From: Vanessa cardui
Lineage: Eukaryota; Arthropoda; Insecta; Lepidoptera; Nymphalidae
Reading direction: 5' to 3'
DNA: 64,000 bases
Assembly: GCF_905220365.1 (NCBI RefSeq)
Contig: NC_061153.1
Coordinates: 5,848,001-5,912,000 of the forward strand
Part shown: positions 20,984 through 30,817 of the stretch, piece after piece
Numbering within the stretch: the first letter of the stretch is position 1
Layout: every line of letters starts with the position of its first letter
Position numbers and translations under genes: made by a program
Notes under the pieces: model-generated
Seen by the model: only the letters and a program-made list of their open reading frames with translations
What the model was told of the DNA's origin: nothing
Databases searched by the model: none

Positions 20984-21231
20984 GAGCTCCGTGGTCGAGT
21001 GGTGGATACACCGGTTTTCATGGGTACGCCACTCCGAGGTCCTGGGTTCGATTCCCGGCTAAGTCGATGTAGATTATCTTTAGTTTTCTATGTTGTCTTG
21101 GGTCTGGTTGTTTGTGGTACCGTCGCGACGGTCGTTACTTCTGATTTTCCATAACACAAGTGCTTCAGCTACTTACATTGGGATCAGAGTAATGTATGCG
21201 ATGTTGTCTCATATTTATTTATTTATTTATA
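20984..21231 (+). mobile_element. tRNA-derived SINE
   Basis: The head resembles a tRNA, with an A-box-like TGGTCGAGTGGTGGA (from 20992) and a B box GGTTCGATTCC (about 21047). The body has no ORF and the tail is (ATTT)n. It lies between the two RT segments of the gypsy element. RNA polymerase III promoter boxes support a SINE; no clear target duplication was found. Confidence 0.8.
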
Positions 21232-21829
21232 TGATTAACTTAGAAATGTTTTTAGCAGGTTGCGTGAATCCAATTTTAAAATCCAGATGGATAAATTTGA
21301 ATTTCTAACGCTGGAAACCGCATATCTCGGGCATATAATTACAAGAGATGGAATAAAACCTAACCCAGACAAATTATGTGCAATTCAAAAGTACCCCATC
21401 CCTAAGACTAGTACGGAAATTAAACAGTTTTTGGAACTGATAGGATACTATAGAAAATTTATCCCTGACTTCGCGAAAATTACTAAACCGATGACTAAAT
21501 GTTTGAAAAAAGGCTGTAAAATTACTCTAGACAATGACTATATTAACTGTTTCGAAAAGTGCAAGACCGTATTGACTAACGACCCAATATTACAATACCC
21601 TGACTTCGATATATAATTCAATTTGACAACAGACGCATCCAATGTAGCAATAGGCGCTATACTATCACAAGGACCTATAGGTTCCGACAAACCTATTTAT
21701 TATGCGTCGCGACCTCTCAATGACAGTGAAATTAACTATGCCCCGATAGAAAAGGAACTCTTAGCTATAGTTTGGGCTACAAAATACTTTAGGCCTTACC
21801 TATTTGGACGAAAATTTAAAACCTTTTGA

Positions 21830-22532
21830 AACTGACACACTAGGACATTAGTACAGGTATCAGAATCTAATCTGGAACAAGATGTTGTAGACGTAATAAA
21901 ATAATTTGTTAATCAAAAAATTAAGACAGCTCTTAGAATTACCCCTCCATTAGGAAGGGGAAGGTGGGGACCTCTCGTACGGTTTTCACATTTTATTTTT
22001 TTATTTTTTTATTTTTCCATGAATCAAACACATGACAGCTTAAATGTATAGTATAACTATCTGAGATTCATATAAAAAAATACATGTGATTTAATATGAT
22101 GTTTCGGCTATAATTATGATATAAACTAAATCTGGAATATGTACGAATCTGCCCCAATAACGGGGCACCTACATACAGTGTTAGGTGTACCTTCGTACGC
22201 TGTGGGGTAGTTTCGTACGTATGATTAAAACGACACTTAAAAATCAAAATTCTTTAATTAGTATTGAAATTAAACACAAACATAAATATTTAACTTCTAT
22301 TAAACAAAAATAAAATACTTTTTCTGGTAGTCAACAAAAATAACATAGTCTTTTTCGTAAAACAAAACTTAAATAACTTTTCTTAAAATTAACGACGGTT
22401 AAATTACTTTCCTGTAACAATCAACATGAAATTGCTTCATTTTCCACTTAAATAATTAATCTTAAATTTAAAATCACATTTTTTAATATTTGGTGCGGAT
22501 TAGCACTGCAAAAAGTTGTAGTTAGTGAAAAA
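21830..22532. other. Non-coding DNA downstream of truncated gypsy
   Basis: The first 100 bases may be decayed pol. The rest is AT-rich with no gene seen. At 22155-22225 the words TTCGTACG and GGTGTACC are partly palindromic. Confidence 0.4.
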
Positions 22533-22808
22533 TTATTGAACAATATAATTAGAAAAATTTACTGAAAAAGTGAAAAGTTTTGATGTTCTAGAAGTACAAA
22601 ATTTTGGAGGCTTAGGTTCAGGAAGAATCATTTCAACATCTGTTATATAAACAGTATGAATATCTTCAACATTAGGAAAAACTAATGTCCACGAATAGCC
22701 TGGCTTCTTTCTTAAATAAGATATTTTAAATTCAGTCTTACTGTAGTGACTAACAACTTTTCCTACATAGTAAATAATACTTTTCTTCTTAGGAAATTTC
22801 AGTTTCAA
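22533..22808 (-). pseudogene. Possible C-terminal tail of pogo/Tigger-like gene
   Basis: An open frame of 91 codons without an ATG, ending at 22533. Its pattern (IIYYVGKVVSHYSKTEFKIS, then LVFPNVEDIHTV and VEMILPEPKPP) resembles the C-terminal tail often attached to insect pogo/Tigger-like DDE proteins. In those, a YxVGxI segment precedes a FPxxxD and LPxP motif. The fragment begins exactly where the neighbouring truncated LINE ends, so its upstream part was lost or displaced. The assignment is inference from pattern memory only. Confidence 0.4.
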
Positions 22809-22812
22809 TTTC

Positions 22813-23113
22813 AGAGAAAAGAGATGTTGAGGACTCTGACAGCAACAGCATTAATATGCTGGCTGGACAGGGATAGAGGGATTTGGGAAAAGGGAAGGGA
22901 GTGCCGGATAAAAATGGCACTCTCGGCATAACCATCACTCCTGTCATCTCTCAAACAGGAGAAGCCCGGTACCCGGAATCGGGATCCAGGGATCAACCAA
23001 GTTTCAGAGATGGCAATAATGACAGGTTTATGGAGATTAATTAGAGAGAGGAGTTCATGTTTTTTAGGCCGGACGCTCTTGCAGTTCCATTGAAGGAAGC
23101 TGATTGGGGCCAT
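22813..23113 (-). pseudogene. LINE copy A ORF2, endonuclease start only
   Basis: The first 100 or so residues of ORF2, an apurinic-type endonuclease domain. It has FLQWNCKSVRPKKHELL at the N-terminus and the catalytic-site motif ISETWL. It overlaps the end of ORF1 by 50 bases in another frame, as in copy B. It is cut off at about 22813, so the catalytic DFNAHH and SDH motifs and the reverse transcriptase are missing. Confidence 0.85.
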
Positions 23114-24494
23114 TTTTAATTTTGATTGAGAATAGTTGACCTAAGTCGTGAGCAACGTTGGACGGTAAGGGGATATCATTGCAGGTTGAAATAATGCTTA
23201 GAAGAATCTTCGTTAACATTTCCAAGAAGTTGGGATTGTTATTTACGGGGAGAGAAGTATTTTGGTTGAGAACACAACCATTGGGAGTAGTAGAGGGATA
23301 ATTGCTAACAATGGATTGGTGAGCCTGTTTATCGTATCCTTTTCCAAGCGATGATCTTGGGCGAGGAGTACTTAAAACAGTCTTACGATAGGATCTGATA
23401 GGTGAAGGGATATATTTGTTTGGGATATTTGGAGAATATATAGGAGGGGTAAACATCTCTTTTGCAATCTCTGCATAGGATCTACGAACAGGAGGGAACC
23501 GTGAGGATGCTTCTATATATGACACATTGTCTTGGAACATAACAATTTTTATGGATTGTTGGCGTGAAAATTCAGGACAGTCCTTATCCGTAGTAAAATG
23601 AACACCTGAGCAATGTAAGCAAGTGGCGTTATCCTTACTTACATCATAAGACTCACCTGTGTGGGATTTGGAGCACTTAAAACATCTAGGTTGTGATCGG
23701 CATTGAGTTTTTATGTGTCCATAACGGCAGCAGTTCAGGCATTGGATCGTAGGAAGTTTATACATTTCTACAGGTAGGGAAGTATGATAGGAAAACACTT
23801 TATTGGGAAGCATTTGCCCCCTAAATGTGATAACCACAGATTGGGTTGGGACCCATGTGATAACACCATCAGTAAAAGTTTTCCTGTTAAGGCGTCTGAT
23901 TTTTAAAACTTCACCACATCCAGAGGGAAGTTCGAGTCATGTTGCTAATTCATCCATTGTCCAGTCCACGGGAATACCCTTAATCAAACCCATTCTAGTA
24001 ATATTGTAAGTCGGTACAATAGCTTTATATTTACACATTTCAATAACAGGGTTTGCTAGAAAGGAGTTTGCTGCCTTGCTTGTTGAAAACTCAACAGATA
24101 TTTTATTGCGTCCTACATTTTTAAGACCATCGTTAATAATACCACTAATTTTGTGAGTATGTAGAAATTGCCCAAATTTGATAGCCCGTATAGTAGTTCC
24201 TGAAACAGGATCAGAGACTTCCCGGGACACATGAACAATGAAAGGGCCTTTGTCACTGTCTAAATAACTTTTAGGGCCTTCAGAGTAGGAAGGATGGTTA
24301 TAAATCGTTTGGATGGAGGGAGTTGCGGATGTGGGATGAATTACCGTTTTCTTTGTGTTGGAGTCGGAATTAATCGAATCATTAGCACTTTGTCGTTTAC
24401 GAGAAACAGGTATAGAAGGAGAAGAACAATTGTCGGGAACTAAATCTACTGAGCCACCTGGATCAGGGGGTTCGGGAGGAGTATCAACCTCCAT
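23064..24494 (-). pseudogene. LINE copy A ORF1 (Gag-like), one stop
   Basis: Gag-like ORF1 of an I/jockey-type LINE, an RNA-binding protein that packages the element transcript. It starts MEVDTPPEPPDPGG at 24494. It has an RRM-like middle region and C-terminal zinc knuckles (CLNCCRYGHIKTQC is CX2CX4HX4C, then CFKCSKSH and CLHCSGVHF). A single base change at about 23938 turns the Ser codon TCA found in copy B into TGA, splitting the frame into 23937-24494 and the rest. Otherwise it matches the intact 476-residue copy at 50887-52317. Confidence 0.9.
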
Positions 24495-24690
24495 TATAAA
24501 ACTTAAAAACTACAGAATATTAAAATACAGCAAATACTCACAATATGTATAAATGTTAGTAACACCACTAACCCAAATATCAACTAATAGTACTATTAAC
24601 AGTAAAATACACTACAGAACTAAACGTAAACACTCAAAATTTCTTAACACGTGTGTTAACCAACATTAACGCAAGCGAAAAAAAAAACGC

Positions 24691-25254
24691 AATGTCCTTT
24701 ATTTTAATTTCGTAACAAATGTATTTTGATATTTGATGCGAAATTTGTTATTAACTTTGTCACGTTTGTTGTCACAACTTCTGATTTTATTTAAATGGAC
24801 GCCACTGTTTTGGTACAGATGTTAGATTTAGAATTAAATATAGATATGTATTTTTTTTGTTTTTATTTTATTAGATAAATATCTATTATTTTGTTAAATA
24901 TTGTATAAATAATTATAAAATTTGTGTATATATCATACTTTTAGTGATTTATTTCAGTTCATTTTTTTTTACTATACCATGGGATTAATGCCATTAGTTT
25001 AGATTTTTTTTTTGATTTCTTTTATGATTATAAATAACTTTGTAGTTGTTTTGTGTGCATTACTTTGATATATTTTTTTTTGATTGTATAAAGTGTTTTT
25101 TTTTTTAGCCAGCAGGATGTGCAACTAAGAGCATACAGGTTCAATTTTATCTATTTTTGAATATTTTGACATATTTATTTCATTTTATATAATATTTATA
25201 TATTATATATATTTTTTATTACATATATTTATATATTATTTTATTAGATATATT
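24691..25254. other. AT-rich non-coding DNA
   Basis: Very AT-rich, with T-runs and no recognisable gene or repeat. It ends at the 12-bp duplication flanking the SINE. Confidence 0.5.
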
Positions 25255-25266
25255 TATATAATTATG

Positions 25267-25555
25267 GAGTCGAGATGGCCCAGTGGTTAGAACACGTGCA
25301 TCTTAACCGATGACTGCGGGTTCAAACCTTGATTCATGTGCTTAATTTGTCTTTATAATTCATCTCGTGCTCAGCGGTGAAGGAAAACATCGTGAGGAAA
25401 CCTGCATGTGACAAATTTCATAGAAATTCTGCCACATGTGTATTCCACCAACCCGCATTGGAACAGCGTGGTGGAATATGTTCCAAACCTTCTCCTCAAA
25501 AGGAGAGGAGGCCTTTAGCCCAGCAGTGGGAATTTGCAGGCTGTTGTTGTTGTTG
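25267..25555 (+). mobile_element. tRNA-derived SINE (Metulj-like)
   Basis: About 289 bases with an A box (TGGCCCAGTGGTTAGAA), a B box (GGGTTCAAACC) and a body that I recognise as a widespread butterfly SINE (GGTGAAGGAAAACATCGTGA, AGCCCAGCAGTGGGAA). It ends in (GTT)n. The flanking perfect 12-bp target duplication is TATATAATTATG (25255-25266 and 25556-25567). The name Metulj-like is from memory of lepidopteran SINEs. The insertion landed at the start codon of the LINE ORF that follows. Confidence 0.88.
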
Positions 25556-25564
25556 TATATAATT

Positions 25565-28389
25565 ATGAGCTCCAGTGATGATTCGTTCCATTCAGCCATG
25601 AGTGATATTTCTTTCTGTTCCATAGATAATGATGGTCTAACTTTAGGTGAACATCTAATGAATGATTTATCGCCTTATTCTCATAATTTTAACATCTGTC
25701 ATATTAATGTACAAAGTGTACCGAGTCATTTTTCGGATATATACGACACTTTTAATTTAAAAAAATTTGCACGCTCTCTTAATATCTGAGACGTGGTTAA
25801 AGCCTTCCTTACAGTCGTCTTCTTTTTCTATTCCTGGTTTTATACGTATAAGGAATGACCGCATCGGTAAACGTGGTGGTGGAGTGGCAATGTATTTGAA
25901 GTAGCATACCTTTTAAGGTAAATGATCAATCTCCCTCCACTTACAGCTCATCAGCCGAATACTTATTTATTGAACATAACTTAGGTATCAAAGTAGCTGT
26001 CGGTGTGATTTACTGCCCACCTAATATCGACTACTTTAATCAACTAGAACTTATATTTGAGAATATTATTTTTAACTACACTCATGTCATATTCATGGGT
26101 GACTTAAATACTTGTATGCTGAAAAGTGATTATCTCTTTAAATATTAATTGTTTGCCATTACAACCCACTCATCGCACTAATACTTCTGATACCTTACTC
26201 GATTTAATCATTGTATCTGAAGCGAACCTTATTGCTAAATATGGACAGTACTCTGCTCCAGCATTCTCTCTCCATGATTTAATTTTTTTTTTGCTTCCTA
26301 CAGGATCAAAGTACCGAAGCTTAAGAAAAAGACCTTAAAGCTCAGAAACTACTCCGGAATTGATTTGAATAAGCTTCGGTATGACGCCTCAATTATTGAC
26401 TGGACCGCTTTTTTGAATATGGAGACGGTGGATGAAAAGGTCGAGTGCTTCCGTAGTGAAATTTTAAATTTATTTGATCGACATGCTCTGATACGTGATG
26501 TTAAACTTAATCACAGAGGGTGTCCGTGGTTCAATAACGAACTTCGCAGAGCCAGGGTAAAACGAGATCGGGCTTTTCGAAAATACAAAAAAGACCGAAC
26601 GGAAACAAATTGGACAATTTATAAGGCTGCAAGGAATCGATGCAACAAGATGTGTAGGAATCTAAAACGCCAATATATCTTTGATCAGTTAGCTAATTCT
26701 CCTTCTTCATCCAGTACCTATAATTTTTTAAAAACCATTGGAATCGGCAAACCCTCTCATACCGATACCAGTTATAATATTAATTTGAACAATTTAAACA
26801 TGTATTTTGCTTCATCAGAAGTACTTGACGTTCAAACTAAATTTTCGACTTTAAGTGAAATAAATAGTTTGCCAAAACATCCTTATCCTTTTAGTTTTTC
26901 TTCTGTTAGCGGAGCTGAAATAAAAAAATGTATACTGTCGTTCTCCTCTAAGGCCATAGGTTGCGATGACATAAGTTGTACTATGATATCCTATCTATTA
27001 GACTCTCTCCTTTATATAATTTCCCATATTATTAATTTTTCTTTATCAACAAACACCTTTCCGGACTTGTGGCGTAAGGCATTTGTTCTCCCACTTCCTA
27101 AAATATCAAATCCCTCTCTGCCTAAGCATTATCGTCCAATTTCAATCTTACCTTTCCTGTCCAAAGTACTGGAGTCCATTGTTTACCAGCAATTATCACA
27201 GTTCCTCTCATCTTACAACTTATTGAATCCGTTACAATTGGGCTTTAGAGCAGGGCACAGTACTGCTACGGCGTTGCTAAAAGTGACTGAGGATATAAGA
27301 GAAGCAATGGAAAATAAGCGCGTTACAGTTCTTGTCCTCATTGACTTTAGTAATGCTTTTAATGCTGTGGACCATGACTTGCTTCTTGCTTTTCTGGCTC
27401 AGGTAAATGTTTCAGACACCGCTATGCAATAGTTCTCACCTTATCTTCGAGGGCGCCAGCAGGCAATCTGCATAGGACAGGATTATTCTGACTGGTGCTG
27501 CTTGAATGCAGGTGTTCCTCAAGGCGGTATACTTTCTCCTCTGCTTTTTTCTTTGTTTATAAACTCCGTTACTTCCTGTATCTCGTCAAGCTACCATCTT
27601 TATGCTGATGGCTTGCAGCTTTATCGACACGCTACTTCTGATTGTTTGTCTGATGCTATTGCTGCGCTTAATACGGACCTATCACAGATATCTCTGTGGT
27701 CTGCTCGCTATGGTATCTCGGTGTATCCGGCAAAGTGTCAGGCTATAATCATTGGTAGTCGTAAACAGCACGCAAAAATTGACACTTCGAATTATAAGCT
27801 ATTTTACAATAATTGTCTAATTCCGTTTTCCGATTCCGTTAAAGATCTTGGAGTGACTTTGGATAAACACTTAAGCTGGTCTGACCAGGTGGGGGAGGTG
27901 TCGCGAAAGTTTTACTGTACAATGCATAATATGATGCGTTTAAAACATATGTTACCAACTAAAACGAAAATACAACTTGCCAATACACTGTTACTACCAA
28001 TAATTGACTATGGTGACATATGTTATCTGGATGCAAATGAAGATCTAGTAAGTAAACTCGAGCGACTCCTTAATACTGCCATTCGATTTGCTTTTAATTT
28101 GCGGAAGTATGATCACGTTTCTTCCTACCGCTCGCAATTAAATTGGCTCTCGATACGTGATCGTAGGTCATGCAGAATTCTTTGCACGCTATACTCAATT
28201 CTGAATGACCCAAATTATCCCCAGTATTTGATATACAAATTCGTGCTAAGGGCTGACGCACATGACAGATCGCTTCGCTCCACGGAAAACCTGTTGTTGT
28301 CATTTCCACCGCACCATTCAGGCTTTATGTCGAAATCGTTTACTGTGACTGCTATTCTTCTTCGCGAAACACTTTTAAAATTGCTTTGA
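25565..28389 (+). pseudogene. CR1/jockey-like LINE C ORF2, degenerate
   Basis: ORF2 of a non-LTR retrotransposon, beginning ATGAGCTCC at 25565. The endonuclease half (25565-26340) is broken by several frameshifts but keeps HINVQSV and FMGDLNTC. The reverse transcriptase is open at 26365-27432 and 27502-28389 with a TAG between. Recognisable RT blocks are KHYRPISILPFLSKVLE, LLKVTEDIREAM, VLIDFSNAFNAVDHD and AGVPQGGILSPLLF. The catalytic motif reads YADG at 27601-27612 instead of YADD, so one metal-binding Asp is lost. The C-terminal end is frameshifted after about 28389. It is inactive. Confidence 0.88.
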
Positions 28390-28467
28390 AAAAGTACTAT
28401 CTAAATCAAAGCAATAATGGTTGATTGTTGGAATCTTCATTATATGTACTCATATAATATTATATAT

Positions 28468-28652
28468 TATGTTATGTTACGTTACGTTACGTTACGTTAC
28501 GTTATTTTATGTTATGTTATGTTATGTTATGTTATGTTATGTTATGTTATGTTATGTTATGTTATGTTATGTTATGTTATGTTATGTTATGTTATGTTAT
28601 GTTATGTTATGTTATGTTATGTTATGTTATGTTATATTATATTATATTACAT
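28468..28652 (+). repeat. (TTATG)n microsatellite
   Basis: About 35 pentamer repeats, first (TTACG)n then (TTATG)n, grading into TTATA. They lie in the 3' UTR of LINE C. The apparent ORFs through it (repeating CYVML) are artefacts of the repeat. Confidence 0.95.
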
Positions 28653-28826
28653 TATACTCTATATACTATCCTTTAATTTTTTAAGACTATCATATGTTTT
28701 TTGTACACCTATATCATTCTTTCTTGTACATCCTAAGGTTGGCTGGTAGAGAATGCAGTAGCATTAAGCTCGCCTTTTGTTAATACTTTTGTATTGTACA
28801 ATAAAGCATTAAAATAAATAAATAAA
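28653..28826 (+). other. LINE C 3' UTR and tail
   Basis: Contains GGTTGGCTGGTAGAGA, a small hairpin (AATGC AGTA GCATT, 28752-28765), AAGCTCGCC, then AATAAAGC and an (AAAT)n tail ending about 28826. The same layout recurs in the LINEs at 19166 and 53025. Confidence 0.75.
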
Positions 28827-29411
28827 TTATCTGCTCAAGAAAAAACTCTAGTTCACGCAGAAAATAAATCACTTCGTTCCATTAATGAATCACTAAGCTC
28901 CCGCCTAACACAACTAGAGCAACACTCTCGCGCATGTAACGTTGAGATTCATTGTGTACCGGAAAACAAATCTGAAAATTTGATGAACACAGTACAGCAG
29001 CTGGCTAAGGTTATAAAATGCCCGTTCGACACGAATAATGTACAGTTTTGTGCCAGAATTGCTAAAATGAATAAGACCAACCCTCGCCCGAGATCGATAT
29101 TAGTAAAATTCAACACACCACGCCTTCGTAATGAATTTTTAGCAGCAACAAGCAAATGTAACAGAAGCAACGTTGACGAGAAGTTACACAGCGGTCACTT
29201 ACGCATTGCAAATACAAAAAAGGTACCCATATTTATATCGGAGCATTTGTCGCCTGAAACTAAAACGCTACTCGCCGCCGCTCGACAGAAATCTAAGGAG
29301 CTAAATTACTGGTTTGTGTGGGTGCGTGAAGGTAAAATTTATATGAGAAAATCTGAAAACGCAAAATACATTCAGATACGTAATCATGATTGTATTAATA
29401 ATTTATCATAA
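28827..29411 (+). pseudogene. LINE E ORF1 fragment (coiled coil + FP-like domain)
   Basis: 5'-truncated ORF1 of a lepidopteran LINE, open from the LINE C tail to the TAA at 29411. It has a coiled-coil-like start (SLRSINESLSSRLTQLEQ). It continues with NVEIHCVPENKSENL, ARIAKMNKTNPRPRSILVKF and VPIFISEHLSPETKTLL, the pattern of the domain shared with baculovirus FP25K C-termini. It is probably an RNA-binding chaperone of the retrotransposon. The start of the protein is missing. Confidence 0.7.
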
Positions 29412-29451
29412 ATAGCTAAGGTTGACTAACGTATTTTTTTTTTACTTAAAG

Positions 29452-30797
29452 GCACTTTAAATGGTTTATCTGTATTCTATCAAAATGTAAGAGGTCTGAG
29501 GACGAAAACCGTTGAATTATTTAATAATATTGTATGTAATTCGTATGACATCATTATATTGACTGAGACATGGCTGAATAATAGCATCTTTGGCTCTGAG
29601 TTATTTGACTGTAATAGGTACACAATTTATAGACGTGATCGCATGATCAGTGGGTTTCATTCTAAAAAGGAAGGTGGAGGAGTCCTTATAGCCGTTTCGA
29701 ATCATATTGAATCTTGTCGAATTCAAGAATATGAATCTGATTGTGAGGATATTTGGGTTAGCTTAAATATCAATAGCAAAAAGGGCGTTACAGTGAGACT
29801 ATATATATATGCGGAGTTTACATTCCTCCTCCCGTTCAAAAACACATACTCAAACACTTTATTGACACTACTAATAGAGTACTAGAATCTTTTGATGGCA
29901 CTTCGTTAGTAGTTGGGGATTTCAATTTGGGCAACATGTTATGGTCTAGGACGTCCCATACCTATATAGGAAATTCCAATAGCGCACTGCATAACATGTT
30001 GTCGGACTTTTCATCCCTTCATGATTTAAAACAATATAACTTCATTGTCAACAATAAAAATAAAATTCTTGACTTAGTGCTTTCAAATAAACCTCAAATT
30101 GATGTAAGTGAGTGCATGGACCCTTTAATTTCTGTAGACGTATCACATCCACCTCTGACATTTATTCTTGAAACTGGACACTGGCCGGATCTGCTTCCTG
30201 ATATATCCACTAATAAATACTGTTTTGGTAAAGCAGATTACGTGAAAATTCAACAAGAGTTAAAAACCACTCCCTGGGATGACCTTCTCGGTAAGTGTGT
30301 CTGTGTTGATGCTATGGTGGCTATATTTTATGATCAGTTGCATATTCTTATTCGCAAATATGTACCCTTATCCAAAACAAAAAATCGCAAATACCCATTC
30401 TGGTTCAGTAGATATCTAATTAATTGCATTAAGGAAAAATATAAATGCAGAATGAAAATACGTAAATACTGTAACCCTCGCGATATTATGGCCTTTGAAC
30501 TTTTAAAAAAACGTTGTGATAGATTATTAAAGGAATCACACGCCAAGTATTTGGAGAATATAGAAAAGTCGTTGCGTTCGAATCCTAATTCGAGATTCGA
30601 GAGTTGTTCTGGACCTACCTAAAAAAACAGAAAAATGCTACTTCTATCCATCGAAAATGAAATTAAATACATCTACAGCAACTAAAGGCACAGATATATC
30701 TAATCTTTTTGCTGACTACTTTTCATTTGTTTACACTAATGTCTCTTCACTATCATCATCACAGCCATTTCCTTTTGACATCATAACCAAATAGCTG
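29452..30797 (+). pseudogene. LINE E ORF2, endonuclease part
   Basis: ORF2 follows ORF1 after about 40 bases and encodes an endonuclease domain. It begins FYQNVRGLRTK, has LTETWLN, and a frameshift near 29815 leads to VVGDFNLGN (about 29915). Then comes the C-terminal endonuclease/linker region (DLVLSNKPQIDV, NRKYPFWFSRYL). It is frameshifted again at about 30600 and cut at 30797 by the RTE insertion. The reverse-transcriptase core is found on neither side of the RTE element. It was therefore lost before that insertion. Confidence 0.75.
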
Positions 30798-30817
30798 TCT
30801 GAGCTTAATCATCATCA

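Larger units (their letters stand above)
18738..21829 (+). pseudogene. pol: Gypsy-type pol (protease-RT-RNase H), interrupted
   Basis: Pol region of the gypsy-type element, opening in the -1 frame relative to gag. It begins with an aspartic protease (LLVDTGANQSF at about 18800) followed by a linker. The coding sequence is then broken by a 735-bp LINE tail (19166-19900) and resumes as reverse transcriptase. The catalytic YLDD is at 20768-20779, just before a 165-bp insertion and a SINE. RT resumes at about 21240 with the connection domain (YLGHIITRDGIKPNP, GYYRKFIPDF). After a stop at 21614 comes the start of RNase H (TTDASNVAIGAILSQG, KELLAIVWATKYF), ending at 21829. Integrase, any env and the 3' LTR are absent. 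The conserved MPFGL motif reads MPKGL here. It is inactive, broken by three insertions and a terminal deletion. Confidence 0.9.
22813..24690 (-). mobile_element. I-like LINE copy A, 3'-truncated
   Basis: Minus-strand copy of the LINE also found at 47165-52505, nearly identical over its whole length. It carries the 5' UTR (from about 24690), ORF1 and about 100 codons of ORF2, then stops abruptly at about 22813. Retaining the 5' end and losing the 3' end is unusual for a LINE, which is normally truncated at the 5' end. It suggests a later deletion or recombination. Confidence 0.88.

Noticed and set aside
20990..21060. Possible functional tRNA gene
   Set aside because: The boxes are present but cloverleaf pairing is poor and a SINE body with an (ATTT)n tail follows.
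25267..25340. Possible functional tRNA gene
   Set aside because: It is the head of a SINE with a 12-bp target duplication.
28417..28749. Open frames of about 90-110 codons repeating CYVML
   Set aside because: They are translations of the (TTATG)n microsatellite, not genes.
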